Below are positions 47,831-55,478 of a stretch of DNA of 64,000 nt, one piece after another. Each line of letters begins with the position of its first letter. Within the stretch, counting starts at the first letter, position 1. The notes under the pieces were generated by a model. The model was not told the origin of the DNA and did not search any database. It saw only the letters and a program-made list of their open reading frames with translations. Position numbers and translations under genes: made by a program. The stretch comes from Treponema sp. GTDB lineage: Bacteria > Spirochaetota > Spirochaetia > Treponematales > Treponemataceae. The stretch is from assembly GCA_017464425.1 (NCBI GenBank), contig JAFUDX010000012.1, forward strand, positions 1 to 64,000. The letters run 5' to 3'.

Positions 47831-49660
47831 ATGGCAGATGTAAAAACACAATTTAAAGACATTTTGGCTGCTTCAATCAATCAAATTATGCAAGAAAAGG
47901 GTATTGAATTAGAAAAAATCACGGCAGAAAAAATTGTCGTGCAAGATTCGCCAAATCCCCAGATGGGCGACATCGGTTCTCCCATGTTCATGTTCGCAAA
48001 GTCTTTAAAAATCGCTCCTCCCCAAATCGCGCAGGAAGTGGTGGCAAAAATCGGTGAGACTGCAAAATCTCTGGGCGAGGTTTTGGCAGTTGGTTCGTAT
48101 GTCAATCTTAAAATGGACAAAGCCGGTGCAATCAGTGCGATTCTCTCAAAAATTGAGTCCGAAGGCAAAAATTACGGCACAATCGCTCAAAACGGGCAGG
48201 TCGCGCTTGCAGGTCACAAAATCATGATTGAATTCTCTTCTCCGAACACAAACAAGCCACTTCACTTGGGGCATATGCGAAACGACGCGCTTGGTGAGTC
48301 AGTCAGCAGGATTCTCAAAAAAGCAGGTGCAGAAGTTTACAAAGTTGACCTCATCAACAACCGCGGTATTCATATCTGTAAATCGATGCTCGCATACAAG
48401 CTCTTCCACGAAAAAAATGGCGACACTCCAGAAAAACTTGGCTTAAAAGGCGACCACTTTGTCGGTCAGTGCTATGTTGAATTCGACCGCTATTTAAAAG
48501 GCGAAAAAGACAAGCCAGAAACCGCTCATCCAGAGGCTCAGGAACAAGCAGAAGAAATGCTTAGAAAATGGGAAGCTGGAGATGCAGAAACGCATGCACT
48601 TTGGCAAAAAATGAACGACTGGACATTCAACGGTGTTATGGAAACTTACAAGCGTACGGGTGTTGAATTCGACCAGTTTTATTTTGAAAGCGAAACATAC
48701 CTCAAAGGCAAGGACGAAATTCAAAAAGGACTCGAAAAAGGCGTGTTCTTCAAAGCAGAAGACGGCTCTGTTCGTGTTGATGTCACAGAGGTCGTTGGAA
48801 AAGGCAGAGATGGCGAAGACCACGAAAAGGTTTTGCTTAGGAAAGACGGCACGAGCGTGTACATCACGCAGGACATCGGCACGGCAATTTCTCGCCACGA
48901 TGACTGGGCATTTAACGAACTCGTGTATGTTGTCGCAACCGAGCAAAATTTCCACTTCAAAGTGCTCTTCTACATTCTCAAAAAACTGGGATTTGATTGG
49001 GCGAACAAATTATATCATCTTGCGTACGGTTTGGTAAATCTTCCGAACGGACGAATGAAGAGTAGGGAAGGCACGGTTGTTGATGCGGATGATTTGATTG
49101 ACTCGCTTCATGCCGACGCGCTTAAAGCTATCAAAGAAAAAGGCAGAGAAGAAGAAGTCGGAAACGCAGACGAAGTTGCAGAAAAAGTTGCCTTAGCGGC
49201 ATTGCATTACTATCTTTTGCAAGTCAGCCCGATTAAGGATATGGTGTTTAATCCAGAAGAAAGTTTGAGTTTTAACGGAAACACAGGGCCGTATCTTCAA
49301 TACATGGGAGCGAGAATCGCTTCCATTTTGCGAAAGGCCGAAACAGAAGGTTCACTTCCTGCTTCTCCAGAATATGCGGCACAGGCACTCAAATCTGGCG
49401 AAGAATGGGATTTAATCAAACGCTTGGGAGAATACCCTGAAACGGTCGCCCGCGCCGCAGAAAACAAAGATCCGTCTGTTATGGCAAATTATTTGTATGA
49501 TTTGGCAAAATTATTCTCAAAATTCTACCAGCAATGCCCGATTATGAGCGCAGAAGATGCGGATTTAAAGGCTGCCCGCCTTGCCCTTGCAAAAGCAACG
49601 CTCGCAGTCCTCAAAGACGCAATGTCTCTCGTGCTCGTGCCGTTCCTAGCAAGAATGTAA
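47831..49660 (+). CDS. argS: Arginyl-tRNA synthetase
   Basis: A 609-residue class I synthetase charging tRNA-Arg. The ATP site appears as FSSPNTNKPLHLGHMRN (HIGH as HLGH), and the KMSKS loop as GRMKSREGTVVDADDLID, as is common in ArgRS. Further signs are DLINNRGIHICKSMLAYK and FNPEESLSFNGNTGPYLQY; the C-terminal anticodon-binding part has LYDLAKLFSKFYQQCPI. Length is normal. A leader of about 30 bases holds GAAGAGAA. It converges with flgK across a palindromic repeat. Confidence 0.96.
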   Translation: MADVKTQFKDILAASINQIMQEKGIELEKITAEKIVVQDSPNPQMGDIGSPMFMFAKSLKIAPPQIAQEVVAKIGETAKSLGEVLAVGSYVNLKMDKAGAISAILSKIESEGKNYGTIAQNGQVALAGHKIMIEFSSPNTNKPLHLGHMRNDALGESVSRILKKAGAEVYKVDLINNRGIHICKSMLAYKLFHEKNGDTPEKLGLKGDHFVGQCYVEFDRYLKGEKDKPETAHPEAQEQAEEMLRKWEAGDAETHALWQKMNDWTFNGVMETYKRTGVEFDQFYFESETYLKGKDEIQKGLEKGVFFKAEDGSVRVDVTEVVGKGRDGEDHEKVLLRKDGTSVYITQDIGTAISRHDDWAFNELVYVVATEQNFHFKVLFYILKKLGFDWANKLYHLAYGLVNLPNGRMKSREGTVVDADDLIDSLHADALKAIKEKGREEEVGNADEVAEKVALAALHYYLLQVSPIKDMVFNPEESLSFNGNTGPYLQYMGARIASILRKAETEGSLPASPEYAAQALKSGEEWDLIKRLGEYPETVARAAENKDPSVMANYLYDLAKLFSKFYQQCPIMSAEDADLKAARLALAKATLAVLKDAMSLVLVPFLARM

Positions 49661-49706
49661 TAAGCCGAAGAAAAAAGCCCTGCGCGACGCAAGGCCTTAG
49701 AAATCC

Positions 49707-49808
49707 ATCCACAGATTAGAAAGATTATCACAGATTTTATATTTTAGAGATTACATTTCTCTAAATTTTATTATTTTTAATCTGTGTAATCTATGTGAAT
49801 CTGTGGAT
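49707..49808. repeat. 102-base palindromic element between argS and flgK
   Basis: Thirty-base outer arms (49707-49736 and 49779-49808) match after inversion at most positions, both built from ATCCACAGATT/AATCTGTGGAT words. Inside is a perfect 8-bp hairpin TTTAGAGA/TCTCTAAA (49743-49765). It sits between two convergent genes and may terminate both; it has the form of a small mobile repeat. Confidence 0.6.
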
Positions 49809-49812
49809 TATA

Positions 49813-51681
49813 TTACACTCCCAGTCTGTTAATCACCGTGTCGAGCAAACTATCGATTACGCTGACGAATTTCGCCGCGGCGTTGTAGCCGTGCTGGAAT
49901 TTGATGATTTCGGCAAGTTCTTCGTCGATGTTCACGCCGCTGATTGAGTCGCGCAAGTTTCTGAGGTCGTCCATGATTGCGTTCTGGCTCAGCATGTTCA
50001 TCTCAGCCTGCTCGCCTTTCAAGCCGACATTCGTGACTGAATTCGCAAAGTAGTCGTCGAAAGTGCGGTCTTTTCCAATCATCACGGCGGTGTTTCGGAT
50101 TGCGGCGATTTCAACTGCCGCCCGTCCGTCGCCAATCATTGATTTTCCCTGCGTGTTCGGGTATGCCGCCGCAACGCTCAATACATCGCCCTTAATCTCG
50201 TCATTCACTGCGATATAGCCCGCCGGATTCAACACGGGAGCGACCGCAAATGAGCCGCGAAGCGCATTCACTGCGTCCGCTTGGGCAAAATCATACGCGT
50301 TTTCCGCCCCGCTTCCCTGCAAGATTCCTGAATATGCGGTGAGGAACATGCCAGAATCCTCGACATGGCGGATTACGAAATCGGGATTTTCCATCTCCTG
50401 TGCCGTGGTCGCCTTCAAGACGAGGTGATTTTCGCGGTCAAGGTAGGCTTTCACTTCGCCGTTTGAATCGTTGATTCGAGCAACGACTTCTTCAATCGTG
50501 TCAGTCGCATGGTAGGGAACGGAAATCGTGCCGCTCTTCCCGGAAAGCGTCATCGTGCCTTCAAGCCCGACTTTTTCCTGCGGATTGAGCTCATTCGTGC
50601 CCGTAAATCTGAAAATATATGAATGGTCGTCAACGCCGTCACCGTTTCGGTCGTAGTTTCCGTTTACGCTCGTGACAAATGGATGCTGCACGAAGAAATC
50701 AAGCCCCGTCACATTGTTCATGCCAATTCCCGCCTTATGCACATCGTTCACAAGGTCGGCAAAGTTCATCGTCACGGTGTTCAAAGTCTGAACCTCAGAG
50801 CGAATATCCACATCGCGCAGTTCAAGCAAAGCCCCCAAAGTGCCGCCCGAAACCTGCACGGTGTTTTTCGTGTCAGTCCACATCACGCGGCTGTAGCCGT
50901 TGTTGTCTGTCATCGGCTCAATATCAAAAGAGCGCGCAATATGCCCCTGCACGAGAATATTTCCTTCAAGGTGAACCATGAATTCATCGTTGTCGCGCGT
51001 GTCGGTCGTGATGTTCGCCAAGCCTGAGAGTTTTTCCACGAGCAAGTCTCGGCGGTCAAGCAAATCGTTCGGATTGTCGCCCATCGCCTTAACTTTCACG
51101 ATTTCGCCGTTCAATTCCGCAATCTGCTTGGTAATGGTGTTAATCTGCTTTACGGTCGCCTCAATGTCGCCGTTGATGAGCGTTCCGATTCCGCTCAACG
51201 CCGTGTATCGCTGCTGAATGCTCTCGGCAAGAGTCTCACCGCGCGTCACCACCGCCTGACGAGCCGCCTGGCTTTCAGGGTACACCGAAAGTTCCTGCCA
51301 GCTCTGCCAGTATTTATCCATATTTGAGCGGATTGAAATTTCATCAGGCTCATTGTAGACCTGCTCAATCATCGTGTAATATTTTTCGCGTGTCGTCCAG
51401 TACGTTTCCTGGTTCGTCTGCGCCACGATTCGCTGGTCGAGAAGTTCATCGCGAAGGCGGTTGATGCTCTCAACGCTCGTTCCCTGACCGAGCTGCCCCG
51501 CCCGCTCCTCACGCTCCAAATCAGGGCGGTAAATCGGGTCGAATGTCTTAATCTGAACGCGCTGGCGAGAGTATCCCTCGGTGTCGGCATTCGAAATATT
51601 GTGACCGGCAGTGTTAATCTGCGTCGAGTGAGCCATGAGGCTTCGCTTTCCAATCTCAATCGCTGCAAATGAATTCGCCAT
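49813..51681 (-). CDS. flgK: Flagellar hook-associated protein 1 (HAP1)
   Basis: A 622-residue junction protein between flagellar hook and filament, exported by the flagellar type III system (no signal peptide). The N-terminal axial motif HSTQINTAGHNISNADTEGY and YSRQRVQIKT are the flagellar rod/hook signature; the C-terminal NLRDSISGVNIDEELAEIIK, ending SLLDTVINRLGV, pairs with it in a coiled coil. The middle (about 290-520) is the variable domain. It is the last gene of the cluster. In T. pallidum flgK is followed by flgL, fliW and csrA, none of which is found here, where a palindromic repeat intervenes. Confidence 0.95.
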   Translation of the reverse strand: MANSFAAIEIGKRSLMAHSTQINTAGHNISNADTEGYSRQRVQIKTFDPIYRPDLEREERAGQLGQGTSVESINRLRDELLDQRIVAQTNQETYWTTREKYYTMIEQVYNEPDEISIRSNMDKYWQSWQELSVYPESQAARQAVVTRGETLAESIQQRYTALSGIGTLINGDIEATVKQINTITKQIAELNGEIVKVKAMGDNPNDLLDRRDLLVEKLSGLANITTDTRDNDEFMVHLEGNILVQGHIARSFDIEPMTDNNGYSRVMWTDTKNTVQVSGGTLGALLELRDVDIRSEVQTLNTVTMNFADLVNDVHKAGIGMNNVTGLDFFVQHPFVTSVNGNYDRNGDGVDDHSYIFRFTGTNELNPQEKVGLEGTMTLSGKSGTISVPYHATDTIEEVVARINDSNGEVKAYLDRENHLVLKATTAQEMENPDFVIRHVEDSGMFLTAYSGILQGSGAENAYDFAQADAVNALRGSFAVAPVLNPAGYIAVNDEIKGDVLSVAAAYPNTQGKSMIGDGRAAVEIAAIRNTAVMIGKDRTFDDYFANSVTNVGLKGEQAEMNMLSQNAIMDDLRNLRDSISGVNIDEELAEIIKFQHGYNAAAKFVSVIDSLLDTVINRLGV

Positions 51682-51708
51682 AATCTATTCTCCTCTATTA
51701 TTACCAAC

Positions 51709-52200
51709 TTAAATCATCTGGTTGAGCACAACGCTGCTCAGCTCAGGCTTTACAATCTGCCCCTTGTTTGAGTAAAGGACATTCCTTCTCTGCGGCACGA
51801 CCGAATCGAACACGCCCTGCAAGAACTTCCGCGTGGTGGAAATGTACTCGTTCAAAACCTTGTTTTCCACCTTCGACTTCTGAAGCTTTCCCCTCACCTC
51901 GCTCAACACGGGAGAGATTTCGACATCCTGAGCCATATCAACATCAGCACTCAATGTCATGCGTTTTTCTTCAAGCTCCACGAACTGGTCGCTTAAATTT
52001 TGGAGATTCTCAATGTTCCGGTTGAGGGCATCCCAGTCCTTTTCTTTGACACAATTATGCAAAAGAGTCTGCTGCTCTAAAATTTTATCCAAAAGCACAT
52101 TTTCTTCCTGCATGACAGAAACGAGATTTTCTTTCTGCGCGATTATTGTGTCAGTAGTTCCGTTCTGCTCAAGTTTATCTTCCGACATTGATTTCCCCAA
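51709..52200 (-). CDS. flgN: Flagellar export chaperone FlgN-like protein
   Basis: A 163-residue acidic, helical protein (VMQEENVLLDKILEQQTLLH, NIENLQNLSDQFVELEEKRM) ending LYSNKGQIVKPELSSVVLNQ. FlgN keeps FlgK and FlgL soluble and delivers them to the export gate. Sequence identity in this family is always low; the call rests on size, helical repeats and position 27 bases before flgK. Its usual gene partner flgM is not adjacent here, though a FlgM-like small gene lies at 44375. Confidence 0.75.
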   Translation of the reverse strand: MGKSMSEDKLEQNGTTDTIIAQKENLVSVMQEENVLLDKILEQQTLLHNCVKEKDWDALNRNIENLQNLSDQFVELEEKRMTLSADVDMAQDVEISPVLSEVRGKLQKSKVENKVLNEYISTTRKFLQGVFDSVVPQRRNVLYSNKGQIVKPELSSVVLNQMI

Positions 52201-52287
52201 AAAGTTTTATTCTTTTTGATTATCGGAATTTAGAGAATGAAGTTTAGAGAAAAAGAAGAGAGAAGGCTTGAAAACGGTGAAATCGAT

Positions 52288-52971
52288 TTATTTTTGTGAC
52301 TCAGATTCGAGTTTTATTTCAGCTTCTGATTTTCTGAGGTAGACAGGACCATCGTAATCGGCGAGAGGGGGCTTTTTATCCGAAATCTGTTTTTCGGCTA
52401 TGGTGAACAGTGAATCTGTAGGGAAAGGCTCTGAAGCATACACAGAAAGGGGGAGTGCGGGGGCGATTTTTTTGAGTTCTTCGGCAAAAAGTGCAGCATC
52501 TGGGCCTACAAGCAGAATCTTTTTATCGGTAGTTACGTGTCCCGCAACTTTTTCTGCTGTTGTGTCTGCGGCTTCTTGTATGACAGCACCGTTTTTGTAG
52601 ATGGCGGCAAAAAACTGGTCTTTTTTGGCATCGATTATGCTTACGACCGTGCCGTCAAAATTGCTATACGGGAAAGCGTAGCAGTCCAATGTGGGCACTC
52701 CATAAATCGGTGTGTTTGTCGCAAGTTCAATCGCTTTGAGCGCAGAGAACGCGAGTCGTAAGCCCGTGAAAGTGCCTGGACCGCTTGTGAGAGCCATGTA
52801 GTCGAGTTTTGAAGTCGTTAGCTCCACTTGCGAAAGCACATAATCAATCGCGGGAAGCAGTTTTTGTGATTGTTTTTGCCCCATGTCAAGCGAGAGAGTA
52901 GCTTTTATATCATCATTTTTTGCGGCGATTGTCATACAACTTGCGGCCGCATCAACTACGAGTGCTTTCAT
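52288..52971 (-). CDS. tsaB: t6A biosynthesis protein TsaB
   Basis: A 227-residue protein of the TsaD/TsaB ASKHA fold. The N-terminus MKALVVDAAASCMTIAAK, the QSQKLLPAIDYVLSQ segment and YMALTSGPGTFTGLRLAFSA are strongly characteristic. TsaB, with TsaD and TsaE, makes N6-threonylcarbamoyladenosine at position 37 of tRNAs that read ANN codons. It overlaps tsaE by four bases (ATGA), so the two are coupled. Its lodging among flagellar genes is unusual for a tRNA-modification protein. Confidence 0.93.
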   Translation of the reverse strand: MKALVVDAAASCMTIAAKNDDIKATLSLDMGQKQSQKLLPAIDYVLSQVELTTSKLDYMALTSGPGTFTGLRLAFSALKAIELATNTPIYGVPTLDCYAFPYSNFDGTVVSIIDAKKDQFFAAIYKNGAVIQEAADTTAEKVAGHVTTDKKILLVGPDAALFAEELKKIAPALPLSVYASEPFPTDSLFTIAEKQISDKKPPLADYDGPVYLRKSEAEIKLESESQK

Positions 52972-53408
52972 TTTATTTCACCATATGGCCAGTTTTCGAG
53001 CGTAATCGTTCGCTCTGTTGTTCCTTCGATTGGCTCAAGTCGAAGAATTATCGTTTTTTTGGGAAGCTCACTCATGACTTTTTCGCTCCATTCAATGAGC
53101 GATACACCGTTCCCATAGATTAAATCTTCCACGCCAAGATTGATAAAATCATCGCCACCTTCCAATCGGTACACATCCATGTGATAGAGGGTCATTTTGC
53201 CTTCGTATTCAGAAATGAGACAGAATGTAGGGCTTGTGATTTCGTCTTGAACGCCGAGTGATAGGGCAATGCCTTTTGTAATCGTGGTTTTTCCTGCGGC
53301 AAGTGTGCCTTGCATGGCGATAATATCACCTTTTTTAAGGAACGAACCGATTTTTTTGCCAAGTTCAATCGTTTCGCTGGCAGAATGAGTATGAAAGGTT
53401 AAGGACAC
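52968..53408 (-). CDS. tsaE: t6A biosynthesis ATPase TsaE
   Basis: A 146-residue P-loop ATPase (old name YjeE) that activates the TsaB-TsaD complex. The P-loop reads GTLAAGKTT and is followed by KGIALSLGV and SPTFCLISEYEG, then LYHMDVYRLEGGDDFINLG and VSLIEWSEKV, all typical. The usual GLGAGKTT has A in place of G at one position. It starts inside the end of the 90-residue gene (10-base overlap) and ends in tsaB, forming one coupled block. Confidence 0.93.
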   Translation of the reverse strand: MSLTFHTHSASETIELGKKIGSFLKKGDIIAMQGTLAAGKTTITKGIALSLGVQDEITSPTFCLISEYEGKMTLYHMDVYRLEGGDDFINLGVEDLIYGNGVSLIEWSEKVMSELPKKTIILRLEPIEGTTERTITLENWPYGEIK

Positions 53409-53671
53409 GGGAGCAGCCCCTCGTCATCCATTTTGAGAATGTGGGTTTTGAGAGCAGATTTTACGGGAATGAGCGGATAATCAATATCTTCGCCTGGTTC
53501 AATATCCACATAGAGAACTTTATCACCGAGCGGTCCCATTTCTATGGTGAAAGAGATTTTTATGTCAATTGTTTTAGAAAGCATTTGCAATTTTGCAACT
53601 GCAGCGTAATTCCTTCGGTAGTAGATGTAACTAGGATCCGGTACGATTTGATTTAGTTCTAAAACCTGCAT
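53399..53671 (-). CDS. 90-residue protein of unknown function in the flagellar cluster
   Basis: A small protein without signal peptide: LNQIVPDPSYIYYRRNYAAV, KTIDIKISFTIEMGPLGDKV and VDIEPGEDIDYPLIPVKSAL. The strand-rich pattern suggests a compact beta fold. I do not recognise a family. It lies 59 bases downstream of the membrane-anchored PilZ gene and overlaps tsaE, so it is surely translated. Position suggests a flagellar or c-di-GMP-related role, but that is inference from context only. Confidence 0.65.
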   Translation of the reverse strand: MQVLELNQIVPDPSYIYYRRNYAAVAKLQMLSKTIDIKISFTIEMGPLGDKVLYVDIEPGEDIDYPLIPVKSALKTHILKMDDEGLLPCP

Positions 53672-53730
53672 AACCTTTAAAATAACCTATAATTGTATTT
53701 CCGTCAAGGGTTGAAAATCCTGCAACACAA

Positions 53731-54834
53731 CTACTCGTCGTATTTGCAGACCATCGCCTGAATTCTGTTCGTGACCTTTATATCAATCTTTATGAATTTG
53801 ATATGAAGGATGAAAATGCCATCGCTTCGTTTGGTGGTGCGCACAATCGTACCGACTGCGACATCATTCTGCTTTGCGTTGAACGGTCCGTCGATATAAA
53901 TATGCTGTTCGGCTTTGATTGGAATATTTGCCACCAATCGGCATCCACCAGTCGAAATGTCTTCCAATACGCCTTCGTATGATTTTTCTGAAGGAATATA
54001 GTTGATTCGTTCTTTTTTGCCAGTTCCTTCGACCGAAACTTTGACCGAATGGAATTTGCATGGAAGATTGAGTTCAGCTCGTTCTTGTTCTCGTTTTTGA
54101 AGCGGAGAAATTTTGTCAGAATGGACGATGACCATTTGCTGCGTGTTGTCTTTGCCTGTTTGGTAGCGGACAACGCGGGATTCCAGATTGTACGGCGTGC
54201 CATCATCAAGCTCAAAAATGAAATTGATTTTTTCGAGCGGCTTTGGAAATTCGTCCTGTTTGAGCGTGTTCGGAATGACAAGAATCATTGCCTCGCTGTT
54301 ATTCTCAATCATTTGCAATTTATGATGGAATCCTTTTGCAACGGTGAGCGTAAAAACGGTATTGTCCGAAAGATTTTTTGAATTTTTGATGAGCCCTTGC
54401 TGACGGAATATCTTGAAAAGCTTTTTTTGCATTTCAAACAAGTGCTGCTTGCCGATTTCGTCATGTGATAAATCGAATGCTTTGAATTGTTCTTTGATGA
54501 AGTCATGCATTGCGATATAATCATGCACAAGATATTTGATGTTCGGGGTGGGGTGCGTTTTGCAGATTTTCATGAGAACATCTCTTTCTTCTTTTACGAG
54601 CGTACAAGATGTTGCAATCTCTGTAATATCTTTGAGCGATGTGGGGCGATTCTTCTTTTTTTCGATGTAGGCGGGAGAATTCATGTAGCTTGTAATTGAG
54701 CGCGAGATGATGTAAATAAGCGCGATTACAAAAACGACTGCAACGATAATGATGGCGACTTTAAAAACATTGAGTTCGGCGCGTGCCTGAATCGTAGAGC
54801 CTGTTTGCAACAAAAAAAGTGGTAGACCAGTCAT
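53731..54834 (-). CDS. Membrane-anchored YcgR-like PilZ protein
   Basis: A 367-residue protein with one N-terminal helix (VAIIIVAVVFVIALIYIISR, about 26-45). The middle part has the YcgR_N-like pattern (INFIFELDDGTPYNLESRVV, QQMVIVHSDKISPLQKREQE). The C-terminal PilZ domain has RxxxR as REQER and DxSxxG as DISTGG (in LEDISTGGCRLVA), so c-di-GMP binding is expected. YcgR acts as a flagellar brake at the motor; anchoring and position beside fliD and the flagellins support a motility role. It is three bases from the upstream gene. Confidence 0.83.
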   Translation of the reverse strand: MTGLPLFLLQTGSTIQARAELNVFKVAIIIVAVVFVIALIYIISRSITSYMNSPAYIEKKKNRPTSLKDITEIATSCTLVKEERDVLMKICKTHPTPNIKYLVHDYIAMHDFIKEQFKAFDLSHDEIGKQHLFEMQKKLFKIFRQQGLIKNSKNLSDNTVFTLTVAKGFHHKLQMIENNSEAMILVIPNTLKQDEFPKPLEKINFIFELDDGTPYNLESRVVRYQTGKDNTQQMVIVHSDKISPLQKREQERAELNLPCKFHSVKVSVEGTGKKERINYIPSEKSYEGVLEDISTGGCRLVANIPIKAEQHIYIDGPFNAKQNDVAVGTIVRTTKRSDGIFILHIKFIKIDIKVTNRIQAMVCKYDE

Positions 54835-54836
54835 TT

Positions 54837-55427
54837 TTAAAGCTCCTTTATTGTTTTAGTGATTGATTCAAGACGCGGGCTGATTTCGTATTCCGCTAAA
54901 TCTCCCATTAAAACGGTATCCTGAGAAGTGATTGCCTGCTCAAAATCATTCAAAATCTGGGAAAAATCCTGGAAAAATTCATTTACCGTTTTGCCATCGA
55001 TGGAAAGTTTTTCATAGAGCGATGGAAAAAGCGCGGACAGGGTAGCCGTGTGGCAGAATTTTTCGATGAAGTCTGCGAGTTTTGCGATTAACGAGGTGGC
55101 TTCTTTGTCCTTGCCGCTTTGCAATTTGACGGGAAGTTCCGTAAGTTCGTTAGTCAGCGATTCAGATTCTTCGATTTGGCCCTGAAATGCTGTTTTGATT
55201 TCGTCCTGTGTGATGATGGTAAGCTCTAGTTTTGTGTCGTCTTTGAGCGGCTCTGTAAAAATTGAATCAAATTGTTCTGCGCCGATATTTTTGCCATTTA
55301 AAACGATATTGATTGTGGTGGCATTGTTTTTTTCACATTCGGCCTCAAATGATTTTAAAACATCGCCGACTGTTTTTTCATCTTCGAGAACAATATCAAG
55401 CTTTTCGTTGTTTACAAAAAATTCCAT
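54837..55427 (-). CDS. 196-residue acidic protein of unknown function downstream of fliD
   Basis: Starts MEFFVNNEKLDIVLEDEKTV. The first about 75 residues look like a ubiquitin-like beta-grasp (VGDVLKSFEAECEKNN, TTINIVLNGKNI, DTKLELTIIT), followed by a helical region rich in acidic residues (IKTAFQGQIEESESL, LADFIEKFCHTATLSALF, NEFFQDFSQILNDFEQAI). I do not recognise the family. Immediately after fliD, where many bacteria encode the flagellin chaperone FliS, it may serve an export-chaperone role, but there is no FliS motif and this is context only. Confidence 0.7.
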   Translation of the reverse strand: MEFFVNNEKLDIVLEDEKTVGDVLKSFEAECEKNNATTINIVLNGKNIGAEQFDSIFTEPLKDDTKLELTIITQDEIKTAFQGQIEESESLTNELTELPVKLQSGKDKEATSLIAKLADFIEKFCHTATLSALFPSLYEKLSIDGKTVNEFFQDFSQILNDFEQAITSQDTVLMGDLAEYEISPRLESITKTIKEL

Positions 55428-55478
55428 AAAAAATCCTTAGAACAGTATACCACTAAATTTGTGCGTTGTCGACAAATT

